A DNA stretch of 64,000 nt. Source: Rothia nasimurium. Its GTDB lineage: Bacteria > Actinomycetota > Actinomycetes > Actinomycetales > Micrococcaceae. The notes beneath the pieces are model-generated. The model was not told the origin of the DNA, made no database searches, and worked only from the letters and a program-made list of their open reading frames with translations. Location of the stretch: positions 1 through 64,000 of the forward strand of contig NZ_CAKMTD010000001.1 in the NCBI RefSeq assembly GCF_928391935.1. The letters run 5' to 3'. Position 1 is the first letter of the stretch; each line of letters starts with the position of its first letter. Shown here piece after piece: positions 36,363-46,828 of the stretch. The position numbers and the translations under genes are program-made.

Positions 36363-38435
36363 CCCGTCACACCGGATCTGCACCGGCTCGCTCTTTTTCA
36401 AGGCAGACAGGGAGGCCTTGACCGACCGCAGATGGCGGGTTAGCTGGTGGCCCTGGGTGTAGGTAAAGAATATGATTGCCCGATAGAGTTGGCCCTCGGC
36501 CTCCCCCTCATAAAAACCAGAGGGATCGATCAGGGGTACAGGCCCGCTGATGTGAATGTCCTCGGGTAGGTCTAGGGCCTCACAGAAGGTTGAGACAGCT
36601 GTCTCGCTTCCGGTAATGGCGGCGGTGCGGACGGCTGGGGGCAGTCCAATTTCATGACGTTCGTCCAACTCCCAGAGGGCATAGCCCATGGGGTCCCACC
36701 GAACTAAGGCTTCAAGGGTCGGGGACGGGCTGGCCGTGGTGACCACCTGCCCGCCCTGATGGAAGGGGCGGACGAGGGCGGCTGCGTTGAACCAGCGACG
36801 CAGGGCTGATTCTGGGGCACGCAGGGAATCGAACTGAAGCATGCGGTCAGCGTCCAAGAGCAGGGCCGCGGCGTACCCGCCCGGGGCGACCGGCTCCCCA
36901 CCCGGGGTAGCAATGACCAGGGCAGGTTCGGGGCCGATGGTGGGCCTGATATTTTCACCGCTTGAAGTAATCACAGGTACATCGGGGAAGGCCCGCCCCA
37001 GTTCTTCTGCCGTCCGGAGGGCACCTACCATGCCGCTGCGCCAGCGGTCATAGTGGCACTCGGTGCAGTGCCAGGAGTGGGCCAGGTGGCCACACCAGCC
37101 ACACTGGGGGGTGCTAGTACCTGATGTGAGAGTCAGGGGTCCGTGGCAGTCGTCGCAGCGGGCAGCGAATCGGCACCGCTGGCAGGACAGGGCCGGGATG
37201 TAACCGGCCCGGGCAACCTGGATAAGCACAGGGCCTCTGGTCAGGGCCTGCTGGGCTACGGTAAAGGCCTGGTGGGGAATACGGGCAATAGCAGCTAGCG
37301 GGTCACGGGCCAGCTGGTAGTCGTCGCCCGTAGGCAGGACGCGGGGTGAGTGGCTCCTGAGCGTAGTCCGGTCTGGACGCAGGTGGCTTGCCCAGCGGGT
37401 TCGTACCAGCCGTGCAGCCTCACTGGAGACAGCATGGCTCAGGAACAGGGCAGCGGTCTTCTCCTGGGTGGCCCTGAGCAGGAGGACGTCGCGCACCTGG
37501 CAGTAGGGGGCCCTCTGCTCAACTAGGTTAGAGTCCCCGTCGTCCCAGCAGGCAACCAAACCCAGGTTGGTGACCGGTGCGTAGGCTGCTGACCGGGTTC
37601 CAATAACAATACGGACGCGGCCGGTGAGGGCCTTGAGGAAGTTCTGGTACCTGGGTGTTGGCTTATCTGAGGCAGTGAGCCGGGCGTAGGCACCCGGCCC
37701 GACGACGGCGTCCAGGGCCTCACTGAGCCGGTTGAGGGCTTTATGATCAGGGACCACAGCCAGGGCACCTCGGCCTGTATGAGCCGTAGCGACCAGGGCC
37801 GCAGCCAGAAGTTTCTCCCAGGGCTGGGCCAGCCCCTGGGGTAGGGCTGTCAGGACGGCCCGGGCCTCGGCCCCGGCAAGGAGGTCATCGCAAAATTCGG
37901 GGCCGTTGATGTAATCCTGAAACCCCTCCAGCAAGGACTCGTCCAGAGGGTAGTCACATTCGACTTCACCATCGAGGGCCTGCTCACCCTCTTCAAGGCG
38001 GGCTACCCGGGGAGGGATAGCCAACCGCAGGACGTCCGGCACCAGCCCCGCATACCGGTCAGCCAGGGCGTCGGCCAGGTCAAAAATCTCAGGCCGAACA
38101 ACCCGCACCGCAGAAACCACCTTATGCAAGGGCACAAGCCGGGCCGGAGAATCAGACCGCTCAACCCTTTCACGCAGCCAGCCGCCCACCTCGCGTCCGC
38201 CAAATTTCACCCGAACCCGAACCCCCGGCTGGGCCAACTCATCCCAGCGGGCAGGAACCGTGTAATCAAACAGACGGTCCAGGTGGGGCACATGAGAATC
38301 AATATGAACCCGGGCAATCGGCCTGACCACAGCAGCGTCCTCCTCAGCCGTAGAGCCCAGGAGGTGGGGGGCAGGTACGTCGAATCCCTGCAACAAATCA
38401 AGTTGCAGGGATTCGTCATCAGGTGCCATGGTCAT
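36348..38435 (-). CDS. priA: Primosomal protein N' (PriA), helicase-degenerate actinobacterial form
   Basis: Replication-restart protein, 695 residues. The N-terminal DNA-binding domain (RVHIDSHVPHLDRLFDYTVP..., GVRVRVKFGGREVGGWL) and the cysteine-rich zinc region (CQRCRFAARCDDCHG, CGWCGHLAHSWHCTEC) are clear. The Walker A GSGKT motif and DEAH box of E. coli PriA are missing: the matching places read ATAHTGRGALAVVPDH and CWDDGDSNLVE. This is known for actinobacterial PriA, which probably only bridges DNA and primosome. It lies 14 bases after metK. Confidence 0.9.
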   Translation of the reverse strand: MTMAPDDESLQLDLLQGFDVPAPHLLGSTAEEDAAVVRPIARVHIDSHVPHLDRLFDYTVPARWDELAQPGVRVRVKFGGREVGGWLRERVERSDSPARLVPLHKVVSAVRVVRPEIFDLADALADRYAGLVPDVLRLAIPPRVARLEEGEQALDGEVECDYPLDESLLEGFQDYINGPEFCDDLLAGAEARAVLTALPQGLAQPWEKLLAAALVATAHTGRGALAVVPDHKALNRLSEALDAVVGPGAYARLTASDKPTPRYQNFLKALTGRVRIVIGTRSAAYAPVTNLGLVACWDDGDSNLVEQRAPYCQVRDVLLLRATQEKTAALFLSHAVSSEAARLVRTRWASHLRPDRTTLRSHSPRVLPTGDDYQLARDPLAAIARIPHQAFTVAQQALTRGPVLIQVARAGYIPALSCQRCRFAARCDDCHGPLTLTSGTSTPQCGWCGHLAHSWHCTECHYDRWRSGMVGALRTAEELGRAFPDVPVITSSGENIRPTIGPEPALVIATPGGEPVAPGGYAAALLLDADRMLQFDSLRAPESALRRWFNAAALVRPFHQGGQVVTTASPSPTLEALVRWDPMGYALWELDERHEIGLPPAVRTAAITGSETAVSTFCEALDLPEDIHISGPVPLIDPSGFYEGEAEGQLYRAIIFFTYTQGHQLTRHLRSVKASLSALKKSEPVQIRCDGLDIL
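38381..38415 (-). repeat. Perfect 14-bp hairpin in the first codons of priA
   Basis: 38381-38394 and 38402-38415 are exact inverted complements with a 7-base loop. On the transcript the hairpin starts 35 bases after the metK stop and covers about codons 7-18 of priA. There is no T-run. It may lower read-through from metK or priA translation. Confidence 0.85.
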
Positions 38436-38449
38436 AGGGCCATTGTAGC

Positions 38450-39655
38450 CTAGAGTCCAGCAGCCGCTTTCAGCTCGTTCACCCGGTTGGTCCGCTCCCA
38501 GGTGAAATCGTAGTCTTCACGACCAAAGTGGCCGTTAGCTGCAGTCTTAGCGTAGATAGGACGACGCAGCTCCAAATCACGAATAATCGCGAGGGGGCGC
38601 AGGTCAAAGACCTCCCGGATAGCGCTTTCAATGGCTGAAACCGCTACCTTTTCGGTGCCAAAAGTCTCAACATAGATACCCACAGGAGCTGCCTGGCCGA
38701 TAGCGTAGGCAACCTGCACCTCAGCCCGGTCAGCCAGCCCAGCAGCCACGATGTTCTTAGCAACCCAGCGCATAGCGTAGGCTGCCGAACGGTCGACCTT
38801 AGACGGATCCTTACCTGAGAAAGCGCCACCACCGTGACGGGCCATACCACCGTAGGTATCCACAATAATCTTGCGCCCAGTCAGACCGGCGTCGCCCACC
38901 GGGCCACCCTGCACGAACTGGCCAGCAGGGTTGATAATGAACTTGGCCTGGGACGCATCAAAATCGAAGCTGGCAAGCACAGGTTCAATCACATACTGCC
39001 GGATATCAGCATCCAGCTGCGCCAGGTCGTAGTCAGCCGCATGCTGGGTCGAAACAACCACGGTGTCAATCATGACCGGCTTGAAATTCTCGTCGTAGCC
39101 CAAGGTGACCTGGGTCTTGCCATCCGGGCGCAGGCCGGGCAGGGTGCCGTCCTTACGAACCTTAGTCAGCTGCTCAGAAAGGCGGTGGGCGACATAAATC
39201 GGAGCAGGCATCAGCACATCGGTCTCATTGGTGGCATAACCAAACATGATGCCCTGGTCGCCCGCGCCCTGCTTATCGAGTTCGTCAGCAGCAGTACCCT
39301 GACGAACCTCAAGGGAGTTATAGACACCAGAATTGATGTCCGGTGACTGCTCACCGATAGAAATGGATACACCACAAAACTCGCCGTCAAAGCCCTGGGT
39401 AGAAGAATTGTAGCCAATACCCAGAATGGTTTGACGCACAATCTTAGGGATATCAACATAACCGCGGGTAGTTACCTCACCGGCAACCATCACCTGGCCT
39501 GTCGTCACCATAGTCTCCACAGCAACGTTTGAATGCGGATCCTCAGTGAGCAAGGCATCAAGAATTGCATCAGAAATCTGGTCGCAAATTTTGTCGGGGT
39601 GGCCTTCAGTCACTGATTCACTAGTGAAGAGGCGAAGGTTCTTGTATTCAGTCAC
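38450..39655 (-). CDS. metK: S-adenosylmethionine synthetase
   Basis: Makes S-adenosylmethionine from methionine and ATP. 401 residues with the P-loop-like [19 protein letters not shown] (residues 18-36), the loop motif [19 protein letters not shown] (metal/phosphate binding), and [12 protein letters not shown]. Length is standard. It lies between coaBC (41 bases upstream) and priA. No SAM riboswitch fits in the short upstream gap, so it is probably transcribed from the rpoZ-coaBC promoter. Confidence 0.97.
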   Translation of the reverse strand: MTEYKNLRLFTSESVTEGHPDKICDQISDAILDALLTEDPHSNVAVETMVTTGQVMVAGEVTTRGYVDIPKIVRQTILGIGYNSSTQGFDGEFCGVSISIGEQSPDINSGVYNSLEVRQGTAADELDKQGAGDQGIMFGYATNETDVLMPAPIYVAHRLSEQLTKVRKDGTLPGLRPDGKTQVTLGYDENFKPVMIDTVVVSTQHAADYDLAQLDADIRQYVIEPVLASFDFDASQAKFIINPAGQFVQGGPVGDAGLTGRKIIVDTYGGMARHGGGAFSGKDPSKVDRSAAYAMRWVAKNIVAAGLADRAEVQVAYAIGQAAPVGIYVETFGTEKVAVSAIESAIREVFDLRPLAIIRDLELRRPIYAKTAANGHFGREDYDFTWERTNRVNELKAAAGL

Positions 39656-39696
39656 GGTATTACTGTACTTCTCTCAGTCGGAAGGAGCCTAAAAGA

Positions 39697-40965
39697 TTAA
39701 AGAGTATTGATTTGTTGCGCTATGTGAAGCAACACCCCGCGGGCAACTTCATACTTACTACCACTAAACTCGATAGCAGAGTCAGCTGTCCTCGATAGCA
39801 GGTGTATTGTGTTGTGATCCGTGCCGAAACCAACGGTTTCGCTCACAGTATTGACTGCCAGGAAGTCACACCCCTTCCGGGCAAGCTTTGCCTGCCCGTA
39901 CTCTAGTGGCGACGATGTGTCGTCCCCGGTTTCCGCCGCAAATCCCACAATCGTATGGGGCGAAGAAGCAGGATTGACCTGACGGTGCTGCACGGAGTCC
40001 TTGAGAATATCCGGATTTCGCACCAGCCGTATGACGGGGTCCTGGCCAGGGTCCTCGGTTTTCTTAATTTTAGAAGCAAGATATTCAGCAGGCCTAAAGT
40101 CCGCAACAGCCGCCGCCATCACCAGGACGTCCGTCTCACCCATGTGGGCAAACACAGCTTGCTTGAGCTCGTCAGCACTAGAAACTCGTGTGACCTGATG
40201 GAGCCCCTGGGGAAGCTCTACCTCGATATGGGCCGCAATCACATGAACTTCAGCACCCAAATCAAGGGCAGCTTGAGCAAGGGCAATGCCCTGCTTACCC
40301 GAGGAACGGTTCCCCAGGAACCTGACAGGGTCCAAGGCTTCGCGGGTACCCCCAGCAGTAATCAAAAAATGTTGTGAAGCAAGCGGTTTAGTTTCTGCTT
40401 GAGCGACTGCAGAAGTTATCGCAGCATCCTGGCCCTGAAACCAGCCCAGCACCTCAAGCGCTTGAGCGTAAATGTCCTCAGGCTCCGGCAGGCGGCCAAC
40501 TCCTGAATCAGGGCCCGTCAAACGACCGACCGCAGGTTCAATAATGTGATAGCCAAAACCCCGTAACGTCTCAACATTCTTCTGGGTCGCCGGGTGCTCC
40601 CACATCTGTGTGTGCATAGCAGGAGCCAGAATCACGGGTGCATGCGTGGTTAACACGGTTGCAGACAACAAATCGTCCGCTCGGCCCATCGCCAACCGGG
40701 CCATGAGGTCAGCAGTTGCAGGGGCAATCACTACAGCATCTGCTTCTTCGGCCTGGCGCACATGATTGACCTCAGGCACCCGCTCAAAAACGTCAACGGA
40801 TACCGGGTTGCCGCTGAGGGCTTCAAGGGTCGGCTTCCCCACGAACTTTAGAGCTGCCTCCGTCGGGATCGCAATGACCTCGTGACCGGCCTTACCAAAA
40901 AGGCGAAGGAGCATCGCAGCCTTGTACGCTGCAATGCCCCCTCCAATACCTATGACTACTCGCAT
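39697..40965 (-). CDS. coaBC: Bifunctional phosphopantothenoylcysteine decarboxylase/synthase
   Basis: Two steps of coenzyme A synthesis in one protein of 422 residues. The N-terminal CoaC flavodecarboxylase starts MRVVIGIGGGIAAYKA and has the catalytic His in PEVNHVRQAEEADAVVIAPATADL. The substrate motif reads PAMHTQMW, with His in place of the Asn of the E. coli PxMNxxMW, and the Cys-bearing loop is GPDSGVGRLPEPE without Cys; both variants occur in other Actinobacteria as far as I recall. The C-terminal CoaB synthase has ITAGGTREALDPVRFLGNRSSGK. It is 12 bases after rpoZ. Confidence 0.93.
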   Translation of the reverse strand: MRVVIGIGGGIAAYKAAMLLRLFGKAGHEVIAIPTEAALKFVGKPTLEALSGNPVSVDVFERVPEVNHVRQAEEADAVVIAPATADLMARLAMGRADDLLSATVLTTHAPVILAPAMHTQMWEHPATQKNVETLRGFGYHIIEPAVGRLTGPDSGVGRLPEPEDIYAQALEVLGWFQGQDAAITSAVAQAETKPLASQHFLITAGGTREALDPVRFLGNRSSGKQGIALAQAALDLGAEVHVIAAHIEVELPQGLHQVTRVSSADELKQAVFAHMGETDVLVMAAAVADFRPAEYLASKIKKTEDPGQDPVIRLVRNPDILKDSVQHRQVNPASSPHTIVGFAAETGDDTSSPLEYGQAKLARKGCDFLAVNTVSETVGFGTDHNTIHLLSRTADSAIEFSGSKYEVARGVLLHIAQQINTL

Positions 40966-40977
40966 GGATAGACTAGG

Positions 40978-41364
40978 CTAAGCCTGTTCAACATCGTCTG
41001 CATCGACATACTCAACAAAGGGTTCGTCGATGTAGAAATCGCTGTCTGAGAGGAAGGCGCTTTGCTCTTCGTCATGGACGAGGGTTCCGTTTTCATCAAA
41101 GATGCCGTCCTTGATATGACGGGCCTCAATCAAACCTTCATTAATCTCACGCATTGCAACAGAAAGTGACTTTTCGTTGGGTTCAGCGTCTACCAAAGGA
41201 CCTACGTGATCGTACAGATTCTCGTGAAGCTGAGAATAATAAGCATTGATCTGGCGGGCACGACGGGCACCAAAAATAACAAGACCGTACTTTGATTCAG
41301 CCTTTTCAATCAGGGCGTCTGCGCTGGGATTGATGATGCCTTCATCGTTGTATGCGTGTGCCAC
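40978..41364 (-). CDS. rpoZ: DNA-directed RNA polymerase subunit omega
   Basis: The small subunit that helps beta-prime fold. 128 residues; the conserved core is [35 protein letters not shown] followed by [15 protein letters not shown]. The C-terminal 35 residues are acidic and variable. GTG 41364 is preceded by GGAG. First gene of rpoZ-coaBC-metK-priA. Confidence 0.95.
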   Translation of the reverse strand: MAHAYNDEGIINPSADALIEKAESKYGLVIFGARRARQINAYYSQLHENLYDHVGPLVDAEPNEKSLSVAMREINEGLIEARHIKDGIFDENGTLVHDEEQSAFLSDSDFYIDEPFVEYVDADDVEQA

Positions 41365-41429
41365 TTCTTCTCCATCTAAAAATTCTACTGTGTCACCGCC
41401 CAGCGGGCAGGCGGCATAAAACTCTATCT

Positions 41430-41458
41430 ATACTATCTGGCAGGTCATTTTTTGTCAC
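41430..41458 (-). promoter_or_regulatory. Likely promoter of rpoZ
   Basis: On the minus strand GTGACA (41453-41458) and TAGTAT (41430-41435) are 17 bases apart, about 65 bases upstream of the rpoZ start and just after the gmk hairpin. Five and four matches to the sigma-A boxes. Confidence 0.5.
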
Positions 41459-41463
41459 GCATA

Positions 41464-41504
41464 AGGCGGTGACGAACGGGTGCTTCACCCCTTCATCACC
41501 GCCT
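41464..41504 (-). terminator. Hairpin terminator after gmk
   Basis: A 13-bp outer stem (41464-41476 with 41492-41504, one wobble), a C-C mismatch, and an inner GGGTG/CACCC stem with a 3-base loop. It lies 26 bases after the gmk stop. Confidence 0.75.
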
Positions 41505-41530
41505 ACAGACCTAATCAGGTTTTATGGATC

Positions 41531-42103
41531 TTAGTCAATCAGGCCCATCAAACGGACAATCTCCTGAGCTGCTTCTTCCACGGTTTCATTCACCACGGTG
41601 ACATCAAATTCAGGCTCAGCGGCAAGCTCAACCTTAGCGGTCTCCAAGCGGGCTTCCTGTTCCTGCTTTGATTCGGTTCCTCGGCCCACCAAACGATTGA
41701 CCAGCTCATCCCAAGAGGGAGGTGCCAAGAAAATCAACTGGGCTTCAGGCATCGCATTACGAATCTGGCGGGCACCTTGAAGATCAATCTCTAGAAAGAC
41801 GTGCTTCCCTGCGTCAAGCTGCTTCTGAACCATCGACCGGATCGTCCCGTATTTGTAAGAATTATGGACAGTAGCCCATTCGAGCATCTTCCGGTTCTCA
41901 ATCATGGAATCAAACTCTTCGTCAGAAACGAAGTAGTAGTGGACGCCGTCGACTTCACCTGGTCGAGGATCACGAGTCGTGGCTGACACAGAAAACCACA
42001 CCTGGGGGTAGTTCTCCCGGATGTAGGCGGATACAGTTCCCTTTCCTACAGCAGTCGGGCCTGCGAGTACAGTGAGTTTAGGTGCAGTTTTCTGGTCTGC
42101 CAT
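41531..42103 (-). CDS. gmk: Guanylate kinase
   Basis: Phosphorylates GMP to GDP with ATP. 190 residues: P-loop [11 protein letters not shown] (15-25), GMP-binding region [22 protein letters not shown], and [13 protein letters not shown]. The P-loop has Lys in the right place but reads GPTAVGKG, common in Actinobacteria. It follows mihF by 9 bases, a conserved actinobacterial pair. Confidence 0.95.
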   Translation of the reverse strand: MADQKTAPKLTVLAGPTAVGKGTVSAYIRENYPQVWFSVSATTRDPRPGEVDGVHYYFVSDEEFDSMIENRKMLEWATVHNSYKYGTIRSMVQKQLDAGKHVFLEIDLQGARQIRNAMPEAQLIFLAPPSWDELVNRLVGRGTESKQEQEARLETAKVELAAEPEFDVTVVNETVEEAAQEIVRLMGLID

Positions 42104-42112
42104 GGGTGTCCC

Positions 42113-42427
42113 CTATCGATCGAGCAGGTTAATCAGGGCCTTGCGCTGGTGGATGCCCAGACCGCGAAGGCGGCGTGATTCTGCAATGTTAAGTTCTTTA
42201 AGAATATTTTCAGTGCGGACCTCACCTACGCCGGGAAGGGAAGTAAGCAAATCAGTCACCTTTAGTCTAGCGACTGCTTCGTCGGCATCAGCGCGCTTAA
42301 GAACTTCAGCAATAGTGATTTTCTTATTTTTTACGGCGTCCTTGATTTCAGCACGGGTGACACGAGCTTTCTTTGCCTTTTCACGGGCTGCAGCGCGTTG
42401 TTCTTCGGTGAGGGGCTGGAGTGGCAT
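42113..42427 (-). CDS. mihF: Actinobacterial integration host factor (mIHF)
   Basis: A 104-residue basic DNA-binding nucleoid protein, unrelated in fold to the alpha/beta IHF of Proteobacteria. The helix-two-turn-helix core is LLTSLPGVGEVRTENILKELNIAESRRLRGLG; the N-terminus is a highly charged helix (EEQRAAAREKAKKARVTRAEI). ATG 42427 is preferred over the open frame to 42496 because GAAGGAA lies about 7 bases upstream and MPLQPLTEEQR is the conserved start. It is essential in mycobacteria. Confidence 0.93.
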   Translation of the reverse strand: MPLQPLTEEQRAAAREKAKKARVTRAEIKDAVKNKKITIAEVLKRADADEAVARLKVTDLLTSLPGVGEVRTENILKELNIAESRRLRGLGIHQRKALINLLDR

Positions 42428-42559
42428 GGTTCTATTCCTTCTGTGCGAGATGCCTGACGGCACAATAGGGTGGATTAGTCGAAGATTCGTCCGCATCTGA
42501 GGTGCGTCAGTGGGGGAAAGAAATGTGGACTTTTCTACGAACTAACAATTTCAAAATAG

Positions 42560-42572
42560 CATGTCAGACATG
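42560..42572. promoter_or_regulatory. 13-bp palindrome upstream of mihF
   Basis: CATGTCAGACATG is a perfect inverted repeat around a central A, 133 bases before the mihF start and on the promoter side of the gene. It could be a regulator half-site pair; no regulator can be named. Confidence 0.3.
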
Positions 42573-42615
42573 GTTAAGGAAGAGTATTACCTACTCATGA
42601 CACCCCTGAATGTGG

Positions 42616-42651
42616 AAATTGGTGGGAAATCTAATGATTTCCCACCAATTT
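42616..42651 (-). terminator. Hairpin terminator after pyrF
   Basis: A perfect 16-bp stem (42616-42631 with 42636-42651) with loop TAAT lies 6 bases after the pyrF stop, ending the pyrimidine operon. Confidence 0.85.
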
Positions 42652-42657
42652 CATTCT

Positions 42658-43506
42658 TTAAAGCGTCCGCTGAGCCTGCATCAGCTGGTCACGGGCTTTT
42701 TCTGCGGCTGTTCTGAGACCGGTGGTGGTTGGTCCAGCAGCAAGAACTCCCCGGCTTGAATTGACCAGGATCTGCTTCTCTAATCCTTCAAAGACCCGAT
42801 ACAAGTCTTGGGCAGTTGCTCCTTGGGCCCCAAACCCAGGTGCCAGGATTGGCCCGTTGAAGGAGCCTAGGTCAATATGTAGTTCGTGCAGGGCGTCCTT
42901 GACAGTTGCGCCAACAACTAGACCGCAGGGTCCCATGTGGTCCCAGGTGCGTTCAGTGTTTTCAGCAATAGCGGAACGGACAATGGAACCTGCTACAGAG
43001 TCTTTTCCGCCAACGTGCTGGACGGTCTTACCCTCAGGATTAGAGGTGAGAGCCAGGACGAAGGTTCCCCTCCCCTGCTGGTCTGCAAGGTCGAGGGCCG
43101 GACGCAGGGACTCGAACCCGAGGTAGGGGCTTAGGGTCACAGAATCTGTAGCCAGGGGGGAGCTTGCTCCTAGCCAGGCGTCCGCATAGGCGGCCATAGT
43201 CGAGCCGATATCACCGCGCTTAGCGTCAGCTACTACCAGAATCCCTGCCTGGGCAGCGTCCTGGTGGAGTTTTTCCAAGACTGCAAGACCGGCCGAACCG
43301 TGGCGCTCAAAGAGGGCTACCTGGGGCTTGAGGGCGGCGGCAACGGGGCCGCAGGCCTCAAGCACAGTGTCAGCGAAGAATTGCAAGGACGCAGGCGTAT
43401 CAGCTAGGCCCCAGCTGTCAAGGAGACTTGGGTGGGGGTCAATGCCCACGCAGAGGGGCCCCTTCTCCCCCATGGCCGCAGCAAGGCGGTCACCAAAGCC
43501 GGTCAT
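42658..43506 (-). CDS. pyrF: Orotidine-5'-phosphate decarboxylase
   Basis: Last step to UMP. 282 residues, the longer actinobacterial/type 2 form. The start GDRLAAAMGEKGPLCVGIDPHPSLL binds substrate, and the catalytic Lys motif is VVADAKRGDIGSTM. It starts 2 bases after the carB stop and ends the operon pyrR-pyrB-pyrC-orf-carA-carB-pyrF. Confidence 0.95.
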   Translation of the reverse strand: MTGFGDRLAAAMGEKGPLCVGIDPHPSLLDSWGLADTPASLQFFADTVLEACGPVAAALKPQVALFERHGSAGLAVLEKLHQDAAQAGILVVADAKRGDIGSTMAAYADAWLGASSPLATDSVTLSPYLGFESLRPALDLADQQGRGTFVLALTSNPEGKTVQHVGGKDSVAGSIVRSAIAENTERTWDHMGPCGLVVGATVKDALHELHIDLGSFNGPILAPGFGAQGATAQDLYRVFEGLEKQILVNSSRGVLAAGPTTTGLRTAAEKARDQLMQAQRTL

Positions 43507-43508
43507 GC

Positions 43509-46500
43509 TTAGGCCTCCCGAGCTTTCAGGGCTGCTTCAATCGAAGCGCCGTGTTCCTGCAGGCTCATGACGTCCCAGCTGTATTCGCGCAGGGCGTTGA
43601 TACCCTGAACGGCTGCACCGAACTCAGAGACAGTGGTCATGATGGGGCAGCCCACTGAGGTGGCTGCAGCACGGATCTCGTAGCCATCGCCACGAGCCTG
43701 ACCGCCGGAGGGGGTGTTGAAAATCAGGTCGATGTCGCCGTCGCGCACCATATCAACGATGGATCGCTCCCCGTCCTTGGTTTCCGCAATCTTGGGAACA
43801 ACCAGGGACTCCACCCCATTGCGGCGCAGGACTTCTGCGGTACCGCCGGTGGAGACAATCTCGAAGCCCAGTTGCTGCAGCATCTTCACGTAGATGATGG
43901 AGTTGCGCTTATCGCGGTTAGCAACAGAGACGAAGACCTTACCCTCGGTCGGCAGCTTAGAACCGGCAGATGCTTCTGCCTTAGCGAAGGCAGTATCGAA
44001 GTGACGGTCCAGGCCCATGACCTCACCGGTTGAGCGCATTTCGGGGCCGAGCAGGGAGTCAACCACGATTCCCTCGGGGGTGCGGAAACGGCTGAAGGGC
44101 AGCACAGCTTCCTTGACCGCGATAGCAGTTTCAGCAGGCAGGGTGGCCCCGTCCATGTTTGCGGGCAGGTAGCCTTCGGCCTTGAGGTCGGCAATGGTCT
44201 TACCGGTTCCAATCAGAGCCGCAGCCTTAGCCATCTGCACGCCGGTTGCCTTAGAGACAAAAGGCACGGTACGAGAAGCGCGGGGGTTGGCTTCAATTAC
44301 GTAGAGAATTTCAGAAGCTACAGCGAACTGAATATTGATCAGACCGCGTACACCAACACCGGCGGCAATCTTGTAGGTTGCCTCCTTGACCTGCTCGATG
44401 ACGTCCGGGCCCAGGGTGATGGGAGGCAGGGTGCAGGCTGAGTCGCCAGAGTGAATGCCGGCCTCTTCGATGTGCTCCATGACGCCGCCCAGGTAGAGCT
44501 CTTCGCCGTCAAAGAGGGCGTCGACGTCGATTTCGACGGCGTCCTCAAGGAACTTATCGATCAGAGCGGGCTGGGAGGGTGAAACCTCGGTAGCGTTCTC
44601 CAGGTAGCGGGCCAGCTGGGCTTCGGAGTAGACAATCTCCATACCGCGTCCGCCCAGAACATAGGAGGGGCGCACCAGCACGGGGTAGCCGATTTCGTCC
44701 GCAATCTTCTTGGCGTTCTCGAAGGTGTAGGCGGTGCCGTTCTTGGGAGAAATCAGGCCAGCTTCTTCCAGCACGCGGGAGAATTCGCCGCGGTCTTCGG
44801 CCAGGTCAATCGCCTGGGGTGAGGTGCCCAGAATCGGGATGCCTGCTGCCTTGAGTTCCTGGGCCAGCTTGAGCGGGGTCTGGCCACCGAGCTGCACGAA
44901 GACGCCCAGCAGGCCACCGGTACGACGCTCAGCCTCAACAATTTCGAGCACGTCTTCCAGGGTAAGGGGTTCGAAGTAGAGGCGGGTGGAGATGTCGTAG
45001 TCGGTTGATACAGTCTCGGGGTTGCAGTTGACCATGACGGTCTCGTAACCGGCCTCGCGCAGCACCATGGAGGCATGGACACAGGAGTAGTCGAATTCGA
45101 TACCCTGGCCGATGCGGTTGGGGCCGGAGCCCAGAATCATGATTGAGGGCTTATCGTGGTGTGCTACCTCGTCCTCCTGGTCGTAGGAAGAGTAGTGGTA
45201 GGGGGTGAAAGCCTCAAACTCGGCTGCACAGGTGTCGACGGTCTTGAAGACGGGGCGGATGTTCAGGGCGTGGCGGATACCGCGAACTACGGCCTCATTC
45301 ATGCCGAGGATTTCACCGATCTGAGCGTCGGAGAAACCGTGACGCTTGGCCAGGCGCAGGGTGCGTTCATCGAGGGTCTTTGAGGCGGCGATTTCTGCGG
45401 CGACCTCGTTGAGGAGTACCAGCTGATCGAGGAACCAGGGGTCGATGGCGGTTGCCTCGTACATCTGCTCGACGGTAGCACCAGCCAGCAGGGCTCGCTG
45501 GACCTGGAAAATACGGTCGGTGGTAGCAGTCTTAGTCTGCTCAATCAGGGCGGCCAGTTCATCCGCACCCAGCTCAGGGTTATTAAAGCGGAACGTTGAC
45601 CCCTTCTGCTCCATGGAGCGCATGGCCTTCTGTAGGGCCTCGGTGAAGTTGCGGCCCAGGGCCATGGCCTCGCCCACCGACTTCATGGTGGTGGTCAGGG
45701 TGGGGTCTGCTGCCGGGAACTTCTCAAAGGCAAAGCGGGGAACCTTGACCACGACGTAGTCGAGGGTGGGTTCGAAGGAGGCCGGGGTCTTCTGGGTGAT
45801 ATCGTTGGGGATTTCGTCCAGGGTGTAGCCCAGGGAGAGCTTGGTGGCGATTTTCGCAATCGGGAAGCCGGTTGCCTTAGACGCCAGGGCAGACGAACGA
45901 GACACGCGGGGGTTCATCTCGATGACAATGACGCGGCCGGTTGCCGGGTCGATGGCGAACTGGATGTTGCAGCCACCGGTATCTACACCGACCTCGCGAA
46001 TAACGTTGATGGCGATGTCGCGCAGCTTTTGGTATTCGCGGTCGGTAAGGGTCAGGGCGGGGGCTACGGTGATGGAGTCGCCGGTGTGCACACCTACGGG
46101 GTCGAAGTTTTCGATGGAGCAGACGACAACCACGTTATCGTTCTTGTCTCGCATCATTTCCAGCTCGTATTCCTTCCAGCCCAGGATGGATTCTTCGAGC
46201 AGGACTTCGCTGGTGGGGCTGTACTGGATGCCGGCACCGGCAATTCGGTGCAGGTCTTCTTCGTTGTAGGCCATACCTGAGCCCAGGCCGCCCATGGTGA
46301 AGGAGGGACGTACGACCATGGGGTAGCCAAGTTCCTTGGCGGCTTCTAGGGCTTCTTCCATGGTGTGGACGATGACGGAGCGGGCTGATTCGCCACCCGC
46401 ACGTTCAACGACGCCCTTGAAGGCCTCGCGGTCTTCACCCAGGTTGATAGCTTCGATATTGGCGCCGATCAGTTCTACGCCGTACTTGTCGAGAATGCCC

Positions 46501-46814
46501 TTTTCATCGAGGGCAATAGCGGCGTTGAGGGCGGTCTGGCCGCCGAGGGTAGGCAGAATTGCGTCTGGCTTTTCCTTGGCGATAATTTTTTCGATGACCT
46601 CGGGGGTAATCGGTTCGATGTAGGTGGCGTCGGCAAATTCGGGGTCGGTCATGATGGTGGCCGGGTTGGAATTGACCAGGATGACGCGCACGCCTTCTTC
46701 TTTCAGGACGCGCAGGGCCTGGGTGCCGGAGTAGTCGAACTCGGCGGCCTGACCGATGACGATCGGGCCGGAACCGATGACCAGGATTGAGTTGAGATCG
46801 TTACGCTTGGGCAT
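43509..46814 (-). CDS. carB: Carbamoyl-phosphate synthase large subunit
   Basis: Makes carbamoyl phosphate from bicarbonate, ammonia and two ATP, feeding pyrimidines and arginine. 1101 residues with two homologous ATP-grasp halves: [23 protein letters not shown] at the start and its copy [25 protein letters not shown] in the middle; [17 protein letters not shown] and [17 protein letters not shown] are the paired metal-binding loops. The C-terminal MGS-like domain ([13 protein letters not shown]...) carries the allosteric site for UMP. Follows carA. Confidence 0.97.
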   Translation of the reverse strand: MPKRNDLNSILVIGSGPIVIGQAAEFDYSGTQALRVLKEEGVRVILVNSNPATIMTDPEFADATYIEPITPEVIEKIIAKEKPDAILPTLGGQTALNAAIALDEKGILDKYGVELIGANIEAINLGEDREAFKGVVERAGGESARSVIVHTMEEALEAAKELGYPMVVRPSFTMGGLGSGMAYNEEDLHRIAGAGIQYSPTSEVLLEESILGWKEYELEMMRDKNDNVVVVCSIENFDPVGVHTGDSITVAPALTLTDREYQKLRDIAINVIREVGVDTGGCNIQFAIDPATGRVIVIEMNPRVSRSSALASKATGFPIAKIATKLSLGYTLDEIPNDITQKTPASFEPTLDYVVVKVPRFAFEKFPAADPTLTTTMKSVGEAMALGRNFTEALQKAMRSMEQKGSTFRFNNPELGADELAALIEQTKTATTDRIFQVQRALLAGATVEQMYEATAIDPWFLDQLVLLNEVAAEIAASKTLDERTLRLAKRHGFSDAQIGEILGMNEAVVRGIRHALNIRPVFKTVDTCAAEFEAFTPYHYSSYDQEDEVAHHDKPSIMILGSGPNRIGQGIEFDYSCVHASMVLREAGYETVMVNCNPETVSTDYDISTRLYFEPLTLEDVLEIVEAERRTGGLLGVFVQLGGQTPLKLAQELKAAGIPILGTSPQAIDLAEDRGEFSRVLEEAGLISPKNGTAYTFENAKKIADEIGYPVLVRPSYVLGGRGMEIVYSEAQLARYLENATEVSPSQPALIDKFLEDAVEIDVDALFDGEELYLGGVMEHIEEAGIHSGDSACTLPPITLGPDVIEQVKEATYKIAAGVGVRGLINIQFAVASEILYVIEANPRASRTVPFVSKATGVQMAKAAALIGTGKTIADLKAEGYLPANMDGATLPAETAIAVKEAVLPFSRFRTPEGIVVDSLLGPEMRSTGEVMGLDRHFDTAFAKAEASAGSKLPTEGKVFVSVANRDKRNSIIYVKMLQQLGFEIVSTGGTAEVLRRNGVESLVVPKIAETKDGERSIVDMVRDGDIDLIFNTPSGGQARGDGYEIRAAATSVGCPIMTTVSEFGAAVQGINALREYSWDVMSLQEHGASIEAALKAREA

Positions 46815-46828
46815 GGTTGGTGAGTTCC

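Noticed and set aside
39656-39696. SAM riboswitch before metK
   Set aside because: Only 41 bases separate metK from coaBC, too short, and no such structure is seen.
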